This document shows, piece by piece, positions 1-7,774 of a stretch of DNA of 40,111 nucleotides. Numbering within the stretch: the stretch's first letter is position 1; every line of letters begins with the position of its first letter. The notes beneath the pieces are model-generated. The model ran no database searches. It saw only the letters and a program-made list of their open reading frames with translations, and was not told where the DNA came from. The position numbers and the translations under genes are program-made. The stretch comes from Anaerolineales bacterium (lineage in GTDB: Bacteria > Chloroflexota > Anaerolineae > Anaerolineales > Villigracilaceae): contig JADZCC010000054.1 of assembly GCA_020851785.1 (NCBI GenBank), positions 1 to 40,111 on the forward strand, given 5' to 3'.

Positions 1-693
1 ATGTTAATGCCCGGCGGCGGCTTTGACGTGGCGCCCTCGGATTGCCTGGCGATGTATGCGGCGCAGAAATTGCCCTCCGCAAAAAAACTGGAGCTTTATA
101 TTGCAACTGTCGGGAGCGGCGTTTCGCGCGGCACGGCCCGCTCGGCGATTGAAAACATGAATCGGCAGGGACGGATCCGGCTGGATGGAAAAATTGTCAA
201 TGTGCCAAACGCCTGGCGCACAAAGTATGTGGATTTTGGACGCGGGCCAAAGCCATTAACTTCGGTTGGCTGGGGCGACGTAAGTACGGCTTTTTATAGC
301 ACGCAAATTCCCAATATTGAAACCTATATGGCCCTGCCAAAAGCGGCCGTGAATATGATGAAACTCACGCGCTATTTGAGCGCGATTGTTTATACGCGAC
401 CGATTAAAAATTTTCTCAAATGGATCATTGGCAGAGCCTTGCCAGAGGGTCCGTCTAAAGCCAGAAATCAAACCGGCTTTTGTTTCATCATTGCCGAAGT
501 AACCGATGGCAGGCAAACCGTACGCGCAAAGTTAAAAACGCCCGAAGCCTATTATTTGACTTCATTAACTGCCATTGAAATTATGAAAAGGATCATGAAT
601 GGAAATTTCAAAGCGGGCTTTCAAACCCCAAGCCTGGCTTATGGCGCAGATTTTATTTTAGGCTTTGACGGCGTAACGCGCGAAGATTTATGA
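1..693 (+). CDS. Saccharopine dehydrogenase-like NAD(P)-binding protein, C-terminal part
   Basis: The frame is open from the first base of the window and ends at TGA 691-693, so the gene is cut by the window edge; the Met at base 1 is probably internal. The visible 230 residues match the C-terminal half of the saccharopine dehydrogenase-like/trans-acting enoyl reductase family: a segment beginning PGGGFDVAPSDCLA, then a beta-rich region (LELYIATVGSG, SRGTARSAIE) and a late helix (YYLTSLTAIEIMKR) typical of these proteins. The N-terminal Rossmann domain that binds NAD(P) would lie upstream. Substrate cannot be named; this family includes many uncharacterised oxidoreductases besides true saccharopine dehydrogenases. 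The last 55 bases overlap, tail to tail, the 3' end of the tag gene on the other strand. Confidence 0.75.
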   Translation: MLMPGGGFDVAPSDCLAMYAAQKLPSAKKLELYIATVGSGVSRGTARSAIENMNRQGRIRLDGKIVNVPNAWRTKYVDFGRGPKPLTSVGWGDVSTAFYSTQIPNIETYMALPKAAVNMMKLTRYLSAIVYTRPIKNFLKWIIGRALPEGPSKARNQTGFCFIIAEVTDGRQTVRAKLKTPEAYYLTSLTAIEIMKRIMNGNFKAGFQTPSLAYGADFILGFDGVTREDL

Positions 694-1238
694 ACGCGCA
701 TCCACGCTGGGCGGGCTTTTGCCACTTTTCGAAAGATGGGGCAGGCTTCGGTATGTGCGCCGCTTAAATAGCCGGTGGACATGAGGAATTCGCTGACGAT
801 TTCTCCGCCGGTGAAAACAAACGTTTTCTTGAACAACTTCACCCACTCGTCTTTGGAGAGCGGGTGATTTTTATCCAGCCAGTTTTTGAAAGAACCGTGT
901 TCTTTCTTTAATTCCAAAATCTTTTGCGCGTTCACAATCGCCGCATTAATCTTCAAACGATTGCGGATAATGCCCGCGTCGTTCAATAATCGGTTTCGAT
1001 CTTCTTCCGTATAGTTCGCCACTTTTTTGATATTGAATTTATCAAACGCTTTGCGAAAATTCTTTGCGCGTTTCAGAATCAAAATCCATGAAAGCCCGGC
1101 TTGGTTGATTTCCAGCACGAGGCGCTCGAACAACTCGTGATCATCTTCAATCGGAAAGCCATATTGTGTGTCGTGATAAGTTTTATTGAATGTGTCTTCG
1201 GGATGAGCGTTACAGTAATCGCAATAAGTTTGGCTCAT
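639..1238 (-). CDS. tag: DNA-3-methyladenine glycosylase I
   Basis: Base-excision repair enzyme that removes 3-methyladenine from alkylated DNA. The 199 residues align through the Tag family: YHD near residue 22, LEINQAGLSW (Glu43 and Trp51, equivalent to E. coli Glu38 and Trp46), DAGIIRNRLKINAAI, and GAHTEACP. The family's zinc site appears intact: Cys6 or Cys9, His22, His162 and Cys166. The ATG overlaps the stop of the upstream acetyltransferase gene in an ATGA, so it is translated as the last gene of a three-gene operon with the peptidase and GNAT genes. The final 18 or so residues form a basic tail encoded in DNA that is also coding on the plus strand. Family assignment is firm; alkylation-inducible control is not visible. 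Confidence 0.93.
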   Translation of the reverse strand: MSQTYCDYCNAHPEDTFNKTYHDTQYGFPIEDDHELFERLVLEINQAGLSWILILKRAKNFRKAFDKFNIKKVANYTEEDRNRLLNDAGIIRNRLKINAAIVNAQKILELKKEHGSFKNWLDKNHPLSKDEWVKLFKKTFVFTGGEIVSEFLMSTGYLSGAHTEACPIFRKVAKARPAWMRVHKSSRVTPSKPKIKSAP

Positions 1239-1693
1239 ATTTTAATTTCCATAATTGGCAAAGTGCGCGTCTCATCCAGCAAAGTGGAATGATATTCGGC
1301 AATTTGTTTCGCGCCCATTTTCTCATAAAAAACTTGGGCATTAGGGTCTGCATAAATTTTCAAGACAGAAACATGGAGAAGTTTACAGCGTTCCAGCAAA
1401 TGATTGAACAATTGTTTACCAATGCCCTTGCCCATATATTCTGGCAAAACCCATAAATGTTCCAGTTCAGCGTCCTCTTCATTTTGAGTCAGAGCATAAA
1501 ATGCAATTGGCTTTATCTCATCTCTCATCATCCAGACTTCATTGGCGGAGATATATTCCGCTGAAATGGTTAACTGTGGAAGCCAGGCTTGAATCCAAGC
1601 TTCGGGGTAGTTCCAATGCCGTTTGGCTGAAACCGCAATCTCGGTCAAGTTGGAGGCGTGTTCAGGTTGTGCGCGGACGATTTGCAAAGTCAT
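1235..1693 (-). CDS. GNAT-family N-acetyltransferase
   Basis: 152-residue single-domain GNAT protein. The acetyl-CoA-binding motif A is clear (LEHLWVLPEYMGKGIGKQLF, with the Q/R-x-x-G-x-G/A loop as MGKGIG). The later motif B shows as PNAQVFYEKMGAKQIAEY, the usual Asn/Tyr ending of the fold. The substrate cannot be predicted. It starts 9 bases after the stop of the M24 peptidase and shares an ATGA with tag, so the three are presumably one transcript. Co-location with a peptidase would fit an amino-group substrate, but that is only inference. Confidence 0.85.
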   Translation of the reverse strand: MTLQIVRAQPEHASNLTEIAVSAKRHWNYPEAWIQAWLPQLTISAEYISANEVWMMRDEIKPIAFYALTQNEEDAELEHLWVLPEYMGKGIGKQLFNHLLERCKLLHVSVLKIYADPNAQVFYEKMGAKQIAEYHSTLLDETRTLPIMEIKI

Positions 1694-1702
1694 TTCAACA
1701 AA

Positions 1703-2809
1703 TCAGCCAACCGCCCGAATCTCTCGCGGCAGATCAGATAAACTTTCCGCGCCATTTTCAGTAATCACCAAATTATCTTCAATCCGCACGCCGTTGCGAT
1801 TGGTTAAGTAAATTCCCGGCTCCACAGTAAAGGCCATGCCAACTTCCAGCGTTTGCAGGTTATCGCCGCGCATGTACGGGTCTTCATGCGCTTCCATGCC
1901 AATGCCGTGACCGGTGCGATGCGTAAAATATTTTCCATACCCGGCGGCTTCAATGACATCCCGCGCGGCTTGATCCACATTGGCGCACGGCGCTCCGGGC
2001 TTTGCCGCGGCGCGCCCGGCCGCATTGGCCGCTTGCACAATCTGGTGAATCTTTTTGCATTCGTCATCCACTTCGCCCACTGCAAAGGTGCGAGTCAAAT
2101 CAGAAATATAGCCGTTATATCTGGCGCCCCAATCCACCACCAACAAATCGCCAGCTTGAATTTTTCTTTCAGATGGAGAAGCATGGGGGTTTGCAGAGTT
2201 GGGGCCCGCAGAAACGATCGGCGGGAATGGAAATTCTGGATCAGAGCCATGTTTCAGCAACTGCAGAACCAACTCGGCGGATAGTTCTTTTTCGGTCATG
2301 CCAATTTTGATTAAGGGAATGGTCGCCGTCAATGCGTCTTGCGCGATCTTCACGGCTTGTCGCATCGCGTCAATTTCAGCTTGATCTTTTTTCAAACGCA
2401 AGCTCGCTAAAACATCCGACGCGTCGGGATAATCTGCCTCAGGCGCGCCCATTTTTACATGACCAAATTCCAGCAGGCGCATCTGACGCGGCTCAACGCC
2501 AATCCGCTTCCCATCCAGACCGAGCGCCTGCGTGGCCTGACGAAAGACATTCCCCCACTCGGAGGGATTCTCGCCATACGCAAAGGCCTGAATTTTATAT
2601 GGAAACAAACCCACTTTGGGCAATTCCAGTTCGGGCAAAACGAGAACCGGGTCTTTATCTGGAGCGACCAACAACACGACGGGGCGTTCCATCAAATGAA
2701 ATTCAACGCCGGTGAGATACGTCAGCGTGGGACCCGGGTTGAGGGCCACGGCAGACAGGCCCGAGCTTTGCAATGAGGCGGTCAACTTTTCAAGACGATT
2801 GATAGTCAT
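1703..2809 (-). CDS. M24-family metallopeptidase (Xaa-Pro aminopeptidase/prolidase type)
   Basis: Cytoplasmic dinuclear-metal peptidase, 368 residues, with an N-terminal creatinase-like domain (about 1-130) and a C-terminal pita-bread domain. All five metal ligands are visible: Asp226 and Asp237 in VVDWGARYNGYISDLTRTF, His301 in HRTGHGIGMEAHEDP, Glu330 in VEPGIYL and Glu344 in VRIEDNL. These define Xaa-Pro aminopeptidase/PepQ-type enzymes, so cleavage at proline is likely, although the exact specificity is not readable. The start at 2809 is chosen because AAAGGA lies 8 bases upstream; an in-frame ATG 12 codons earlier would cover the promoter. First gene of the peptidase-GNAT-tag operon, divergent from the glycosyltransferase gene with only 34 bases between the start codons. 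Confidence 0.9.
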   Translation of the reverse strand: MTINRLEKLTASLQSSGLSAVALNPGPTLTYLTGVEFHLMERPVVLLVAPDKDPVLVLPELELPKVGLFPYKIQAFAYGENPSEWGNVFRQATQALGLDGKRIGVEPRQMRLLEFGHVKMGAPEADYPDASDVLASLRLKKDQAEIDAMRQAVKIAQDALTATIPLIKIGMTEKELSAELVLQLLKHGSDPEFPFPPIVSAGPNSANPHASPSERKIQAGDLLVVDWGARYNGYISDLTRTFAVGEVDDECKKIHQIVQAANAAGRAAAKPGAPCANVDQAARDVIEAAGYGKYFTHRTGHGIGMEAHEDPYMRGDNLQTLEVGMAFTVEPGIYLTNRNGVRIEDNLVITENGAESLSDLPREIRAVG

Positions 2810-2828
2810 ATTTTTTTCCTTTGTAGCA

Positions 2829-2836
2829 ATTATAAT
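2829..2836. promoter_or_regulatory. Palindromic -10 element shared by two divergent genes
   Basis: The octamer ATTATAAT is its own reverse complement, so it gives a perfect TATAAT on each strand within a 34-base divergent gap. Minus-strand transcription would start near 2822 and give the peptidase a short leader with an AAAGGA site. Plus-strand transcription would start at about the ATG at 2844, giving a leaderless glycosyltransferase mRNA. No good -35 box is visible for either direction, so this is inferred from the -10 and the spacing. Confidence 0.45.
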
Positions 2837-2843
2837 CTCATCC

Positions 2844-4820
2844 ATGCATGGTAATCCGACAAAAAAAATATCAGGAATTGCGCTCTTTCTATTGTGGTGC
2901 GCTTTTATCCTTTCCGCGTTTTACATTACGCAACGTCCGCTTTTCTTTCAGGCGGCGGGGGCGCTGGCTACCGCCTGGACGATTGGGTTGTCCGCTTTGC
3001 TGGTCTTCAATTCGGCGGGAATTGGCATTTTTATTTTCAAGCGTTTTTTTATATCGTCAAACGCGCACGAACGCTTAATTCTGGGAACCGGACTGGGGCT
3101 GGGAACGTTCGGCTTGCTCGGGTACGCGCTGGCGGCTGGCGGGTTGGCCCATCCGCTTCTTCTACTTGCCACGCTCCTTGGAATTTCAGGCTGGGTCTAT
3201 GCTTCTGGGGTGAGTCGTGATTTTTTTTCCAGCCTGAAGTCTTTTATCTCTTCTTTCCAAACTCACCTCAGTCAAATTCCGAGTTGGTTGCCTTACGTAA
3301 TCCTATTCAGTCTGGGGCTTGGTTTTGGCTTTGCATTACTGCCGCCAGCTGAAGGTTTTGACGGGCTGTTCTATCACCTTGCCTTACCAGAGCGCCTGCT
3401 GGCGGATGGAAAAATCCTGCCCTATGCAATTCCGCAATTCTGGTTTCCGGGATTGATGGAAGGCGACTTCATCTGGGCTTTGGGCTTGGGGAGCGACCGC
3501 ACGGCGCAACTTTTACACTGGGCTTTTGCGGTCTTAACCATCGCGCTCATTTGGGAATGGGGGCGAACCAGCTTAAGTTCGCAAGCCGCATGGTGGGCTC
3601 TGGCGTTGGTTGTGTCCATGCCTTCCCTGGCCTGGCTGTCCGCCTGGGCGTACAACGATTTCACCCTCGTATTCTATGAACTCGCCGGTTTGTATGCCTT
3701 TTGGAAATGGCGCGAAACAAAATTAAATTCCTGGCTTTTCGCTAGCGCGGTCTGCGCCGGGTTGGCCATGAGCGTCAAATACACCAGCGCCATTCTGCCG
3801 CTTTTTTGCGTTGGCGCCCTGCTCCTTTATGCGGAAAAACCAAAACGCCTACAATCTATTTTCTACTTCTCGCTCATCAGTTTATCCATCGCTTCGCCCT
3901 GGTACCTTAGAAACTGGGCAGTCATGGGAAATCCCATTTATCCATTTTTCTTTTCAGGAAGAAGTTGGGACGCGTTTGAAGCGGCCGCCTATGCGGGGAA
4001 TGGGACTGGCATCGGTTGGAATTTCCCGGAACTTATTTCGCTTCCGCTCACGCTGACGCTTGGGCATCGCGACCAAAATTTTTACGACGGACGGATTGGT
4101 CCTTTATTTCTGCTCTTTCTACCCACCCTAATTTGGGCGCTCTCAAAAAAGCGCCGCGCCGCGCCAGCCGAGCCGAATCCGCTGGGCTTGTTAGCCTTTT
4201 TCTCCTTAATCAACTATCTAATTTGGGTCTATGGCGTCATGCAAACCAGCCATCTTTGGCAGGCGCGCCTGCTTTTACCGGGTCTCATTCCATTGACCTT
4301 ACCGCTGGGTTTGGGCATTACGCTTCTTCACAATCTCAATCTGCCGCGCCTACGGGTTAGTTTAATGGCCTCTTTAATCGTCGGGCTGGTCCTCTGCATC
4401 ACATTATTAGACAATACGCTTTTACTTCTCGTCCGTCGCCCGCTTCAATCTGCATTCGGTCTTGAAACGCGCGCGGCCTATTTTGAAAGAATTCAGCCAC
4501 AATACTCCGAAGCGCTGACCCTGGTGAACGGCCTGCCAAAAGATGCGTTTACTTATTTCCTCTTTGAGCCGCGCAGTTACGCCATGCGCGGCAAGACTCA
4601 ACCTGATCCAATCAATGTTAATTTAACGCGGGATTATTATCTATATGGAACGCCGGAAAAAATCCTTCGGCATTGGAAAACGCTTGGTTATACTCATACA
4701 CTGACGCTGGCCGCTTCCCGCCCAGACGTACAAAGCCAGATCGGGCTATTGCGCCAATTAACCAACCGCTTGATTCTTGTCAAAAAAACCGAAAGTTACG
4801 AGCTGTACTTAATCCCCTAA
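2844..4820 (+). CDS. GT-C-fold membrane glycosyltransferase (family 39-like)
   Basis: 658-residue integral membrane protein with roughly 11-13 hydrophobic segments. It has the layout of dolichyl/polyprenyl-phosphate-dependent GT-C enzymes (ArnT/PMT-like). Key stretches: PAEGFDGLFYHLALPERLL in the first large outside loop (the acidic residue followed by YHL is typical), MSVKYTSAILPLF, and SPWYLRNWAVMGNPIYPFFF, a conserved loop of this family. A C-terminal soluble tail follows from about residue 590. It would transfer a sugar from a lipid carrier to an acceptor on the outer face of the membrane; donor and acceptor are unknown. The ATG at 2844 is preferred to an upstream in-frame ATG at 2712, which lies inside the peptidase gene. 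Its stop is 4 bases from the convergent SDR gene. Confidence 0.75.
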   Translation: MHGNPTKKISGIALFLLWCAFILSAFYITQRPLFFQAAGALATAWTIGLSALLVFNSAGIGIFIFKRFFISSNAHERLILGTGLGLGTFGLLGYALAAGGLAHPLLLLATLLGISGWVYASGVSRDFFSSLKSFISSFQTHLSQIPSWLPYVILFSLGLGFGFALLPPAEGFDGLFYHLALPERLLADGKILPYAIPQFWFPGLMEGDFIWALGLGSDRTAQLLHWAFAVLTIALIWEWGRTSLSSQAAWWALALVVSMPSLAWLSAWAYNDFTLVFYELAGLYAFWKWRETKLNSWLFASAVCAGLAMSVKYTSAILPLFCVGALLLYAEKPKRLQSIFYFSLISLSIASPWYLRNWAVMGNPIYPFFFSGRSWDAFEAAAYAGNGTGIGWNFPELISLPLTLTLGHRDQNFYDGRIGPLFLLFLPTLIWALSKKRRAAPAEPNPLGLLAFFSLINYLIWVYGVMQTSHLWQARLLLPGLIPLTLPLGLGITLLHNLNLPRLRVSLMASLIVGLVLCITLLDNTLLLLVRRPLQSAFGLETRAAYFERIQPQYSEALTLVNGLPKDAFTYFLFEPRSYAMRGKTQPDPINVNLTRDYYLYGTPEKILRHWKTLGYTHTLTLAASRPDVQSQIGLLRQLTNRLILVKKTESYELYLIP

Positions 4821-4824
4821 ACGC

Positions 4825-5628
4825 TTATTGATGTTTTAATTTTGAAAAGATGTAACTGATCCAATCCACCAGGCTGGGGAAAAGGGCCTCCAGGATGGCG
4901 ATCAGCCGGAACCACCAGGGGATGATTAAACTGCGGCGCGGGCGCTTGGCCACAGCCACCACACGCTTCGCCACATATTCCGAAGTCATGCGCAAATTGA
5001 AGATGGAACGCACAGAAGCATAGGCTTCGCTTTTGCCAACATGCTGACCAAATTCGGTGGTTGCGGGGCCCGGGTAAATTCCGCTGACTTGAATGCCCAA
5101 CGGGGCAACTTCACGGCGCAGTGCATCGGTGAAGGCGCGCGCGCCCGCCTTACTGGCCGAATAGGTGGAAATAAGCGGAGCGGAAATTAACCCCGCCACC
5201 GAAACCATGTTGATGATATGTCCCTGACGGCGCGCCAACATGTGCGGAAGCGTCATCCGCGTCACCTGCATTAACCCAACCAGATTCACGCGAACCAGCG
5301 TCTCAATATCGCGCTCCACAGACATGTTCTCAAACCAATCGGTGCGCCCAATGCCGGCGTTATTAAAAAGGATGTCAATATGGCTGTACAGATCCAGCGT
5401 GGTCTCAATCATGTTATTGATATCGGCGCGATTGAGGATATCCATCGGAATCGCCATCGCTTCGCCGCCTGCGTCTTGAATCCTTGCGGCCAAATCCTGC
5501 AGGCGATCCATTCGCCGCGCCGCCAGGACGACCTTACAGCCTTCCTGGGCAAAGAGCAAGGCGGCGTCTTCTCCAAAGCCGGAGGACGCGCCAGTAATGA
5601 GGACAACTTTGTCTTTTAAGGCAGGCAT
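4825..5628 (-). CDS. Short-chain dehydrogenase/reductase (classical SDR)
   Basis: 267-residue NAD(P)-dependent oxidoreductase. The cofactor loop is TGASSGFG (residues 12-19), with AARR near residue 37 suggesting NADP preference. The structural motif is NNAG at 89-92, and the catalytic tetrad is Asn115, Ser143, Tyr156 and Lys160 (YSASK). The C-terminal 35 residues (PWWFRLIAILEALFPSLVDW and onward) are strongly hydrophobic and amphipathic, unlike a minimal SDR, and may attach the enzyme to the membrane, as in lipid-acting SDRs. Substrate unknown. The ATG is preceded by a weak GGA site, and GATAAT about 17 bases upstream of the ATG is a possible -10. No terminator separates it from the convergent glycosyltransferase gene. 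Confidence 0.88.
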   Translation of the reverse strand: MPALKDKVVLITGASSGFGEDAALLFAQEGCKVVLAARRMDRLQDLAARIQDAGGEAMAIPMDILNRADINNMIETTLDLYSHIDILFNNAGIGRTDWFENMSVERDIETLVRVNLVGLMQVTRMTLPHMLARRQGHIINMVSVAGLISAPLISTYSASKAGARAFTDALRREVAPLGIQVSGIYPGPATTEFGQHVGKSEAYASVRSIFNLRMTSEYVAKRVVAVAKRPRRSLIIPWWFRLIAILEALFPSLVDWISYIFSKLKHQ

Positions 5629-5828
5629 ATTTTTTCCATTTACCGATTATCCATTTGGCAGGACAACGCTGATTTTATCATCTTCAACGTAAAGAATATC
5701 AGAAGCGGGGATTAAGTCAACGTTGAAAATTTGGAAATTATTACAATAATGCAAACCACCCTCCGCGTTGAGAAACTGGAGGGTGGTTGGTTTTCTCAGG
5801 CTTAATTCCGCCTGCGCCTCAAGCTGAG
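5629..5828. other. 200-base gene-free stretch
   Basis: Lies between the 3' end of the WD40 gene and the 5' end of the SDR gene, both on the minus strand. It holds the WD40 terminator hairpin (5754-5788) and presumably the SDR promoter near 5640-5690. A minus-strand frame is open from 5855 down to a TAA at 5647-5649, but it has no usable start codon and runs through the hairpin, so I do not call a gene. Confidence 0.5.
5754..5788 (-). terminator. Intrinsic terminator after the WD40 gene
   Basis: Perfect 11-bp stem AACCACCCTCC/GGAGGGTGGTT with a 13-base loop, about 40 bases past the WD40 stop codon. The minus-strand sequence after the stem has only a modest T run, so efficiency is uncertain. 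Confidence 0.65.
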
Positions 5829-7607
5829 TTATTTCATCGAATCGAGAACTTCAAACTCCACCGGCCAGGGGCCAAATGCCTTGTAATAGACTTTATCCAC
5901 GGCAAGTTCAATCAGATCCTGCGGAATTTTTGAAAAAGTAAGCAGAACTGAAAAGCGGCCCTTGCCGGTTTCGCTGGCTTGGCTCCCCGTGACAAACGTA
6001 CTCTTCACATCAATACCCGTTAGATTATTCGCGGTAAAAAAATCGAGGCGAATTTGTGTGTCTGAAATCTTCTCCGTATTCATGAGATAAAAAAGAAAAT
6101 CTCCGGCGTAAATTTCCTGGTTCATCTCAACCGTCGTGTCAGATTTAAACAGAGTCGGGTCAAAAATAAAACCGTTATATTCCTGCGACGTATCGCGCGC
6201 CAACGAGAGCCCTTCTGGCGCGTTTAGGTTTAGGGTAAAGGTTTTCCCTTTGGGCAAGGCCGTTGTGCGGTAAATATGCTCCGTGTTCGACGCAGAATTT
6301 TGTTCATCTACCCGAGTCAGCAGATAGCGCTGACCCTGATCATCTTTCAACTCCACGTCCCAAGCCTGCGCCGAAACATTTGAATAGTCAAACATCAGGG
6401 AGGTTTGGAGCATGGTCTCCTGCCCGGAAATTTGAATATCGTCCACGCGCAGGGTCACGCCATCATAATTGGGGCTGATTAAATTTTGCCAGCCGCGAAA
6501 CGCGACAACGACATTTCCCGTCTGGTCGTCCCAAAATTTAATCGTTGGCGAGCGATTTTCCATGTAAGAAGTTTCCAGCGTGGCCAGCGTATGCGCGTCA
6601 ATCCATTTCAGGCGCGTGTAATTAACCTTCGGGGAGTATCCAAAAGCGGATTCTTCCTTTCCCGTCTTTGCGTCCCAAACCCGAATCGCGCCGCTGGAAG
6701 TGGCAATTTGCCTGCTATCTGGCGACCAATCCAACCCGTCCACCGAGTTGGCGTGCGCGATGATAAATCCTTCACACTGATTGTTGCTTGCGTTCCAGAT
6801 ACACACCGTGCCGCCGCCATGTCCGGAGGCGATGTATTTTCCATTGGGCGACCAGGCTACCCGCGCGGCCGGTTGCGATTCAGGGTCATATAAACGCACC
6901 CAATCCCGCGTATCCAGCCGCACGCGCCGCAAGCCCAAACCCGGCTCGGTCAGAACAATTCTGGAACCATCCGGCGACCAGTCAAAATCGCCGTAGGCAA
7001 AGGTAAATTCAGGAGCGGACTCAAGTTTGGAAAGGCCACTGTCAGGATTCCAACTCATCAGCCCTTGCTCCGGTATGGCAAAAGCGATGCGCTGGCTGTC
7101 CGGATTCCACTTCAACCAAGTCCAATCCGGATACAAGTATGCGGGCTGGCTGTTGCGATACGTATATAAAGTTTCCCATGAGGTTGTATCCAAAATCAAT
7201 AAAGAAACGACCCCATACCCGAGCCCGGGCGTGTCTTTTTCCAACAGCGCCAGTTTTGCGCCGTCTGGCGAAAAGGCCAACGCATAAACGCCGTTCACCA
7301 CCGGAAGTTCCTGAATCAACTGCAATGACTTCAAATCATACATGCTGATTCCTTTGGAGGTGGCGATGGCGATCTGCGTATGCTCCGCATTGACGTCAAA
7401 ACTTTGGATCGTGCCTGAAACTTCAACGACGGTTTTCGGCAATTCAGTCGCCGCTTTTTGAGGAAGCGGATAGACCGTGTAAGAGGTTGAAAATTTAGCA
7501 TGTGGGGAGGAAGAGCGAAAATAATACGAAGCGCCCCAAGCGACAGCGGCGGCGATGATTAACAGACTTAAAATCAGGAACAGCCTTTTGGGCGAAACAA
7601 TCTTCAT
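5829..7607 (-). CDS. Membrane-anchored WD40/beta-propeller protein
   Basis: 592 residues. An N-terminal hydrophobic segment (about 9-30, LFLILSLLIIAAAVAWGASY) preceded by Lys/Arg acts as an uncleaved anchor or signal peptide, so the rest should face outside. Residues about 60-370 contain WD40/PD40-type repeats with recurrent signatures (LAFSPDGAKLA, LKWNPDSQRIAF, FDWSPDGSRIV, VAWSPNGKYIASG, LDWSPDSRQIATS, IRVWDAKTG), consistent with one propeller of about seven blades. Residues about 380-592 are a beta-rich domain without a recognised family. Function unknown; such proteins are usually binding scaffolds. The start is firm: AAGGAG lies 7-8 bases upstream. It is monocistronic, with hairpins on both sides. 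Confidence 0.8.
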   Translation of the reverse strand: MKIVSPKRLFLILSLLIIAAAVAWGASYYFRSSSPHAKFSTSYTVYPLPQKAATELPKTVVEVSGTIQSFDVNAEHTQIAIATSKGISMYDLKSLQLIQELPVVNGVYALAFSPDGAKLALLEKDTPGLGYGVVSLLILDTTSWETLYTYRNSQPAYLYPDWTWLKWNPDSQRIAFAIPEQGLMSWNPDSGLSKLESAPEFTFAYGDFDWSPDGSRIVLTEPGLGLRRVRLDTRDWVRLYDPESQPAARVAWSPNGKYIASGHGGGTVCIWNASNNQCEGFIIAHANSVDGLDWSPDSRQIATSSGAIRVWDAKTGKEESAFGYSPKVNYTRLKWIDAHTLATLETSYMENRSPTIKFWDDQTGNVVVAFRGWQNLISPNYDGVTLRVDDIQISGQETMLQTSLMFDYSNVSAQAWDVELKDDQGQRYLLTRVDEQNSASNTEHIYRTTALPKGKTFTLNLNAPEGLSLARDTSQEYNGFIFDPTLFKSDTTVEMNQEIYAGDFLFYLMNTEKISDTQIRLDFFTANNLTGIDVKSTFVTGSQASETGKGRFSVLLTFSKIPQDLIELAVDKVYYKAFGPWPVEFEVLDSMK

Positions 7608-7730
7608 TTAAAATCTCCTTGCCCACATCTTACAATATAAAAATTAGATTCAACCTACGCCTGATTAACGATTGCCCTACTTTTGCCCGATTGACTCGGC
7701 CCTTTTATAAAAAAAGACGCTGGCGCTATG

Positions 7731-7767
7731 AATAAAAAATTCTCCAGGTTTTTGAACTGGAGAATTT
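7731..7767 (-). terminator. Intrinsic terminator after lon
   Basis: Perfect 11-bp stem AAATTCTCCAG/CTGGAGAATTT with a 9-base loop (7748-7756), a few bases past the lon stop. On the minus strand the stem runs into a T-rich stretch (TTTTTTATT), a textbook Rho-independent terminator. Confidence 0.88.
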
Positions 7768-7774
7768 CTTATTT

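Noticed and set aside
5647..5855. Minus-strand open frame with protein-like content (ending ILYVEDDKISVVLPNG) in the gap after the WD40 gene
   Set aside because: It has no ATG, GTG or well-placed TTG start, begins right after an in-frame stop overlapping the WD40 gene, and runs through a perfect 11-bp terminator stem. Possibly a gene remnant, but unsupported.
7608..7730. Promoter for the WD40 gene
   Set aside because: TTGAAT and TAAGAT occur on the minus strand but only 15 bases apart; not strong enough to list.
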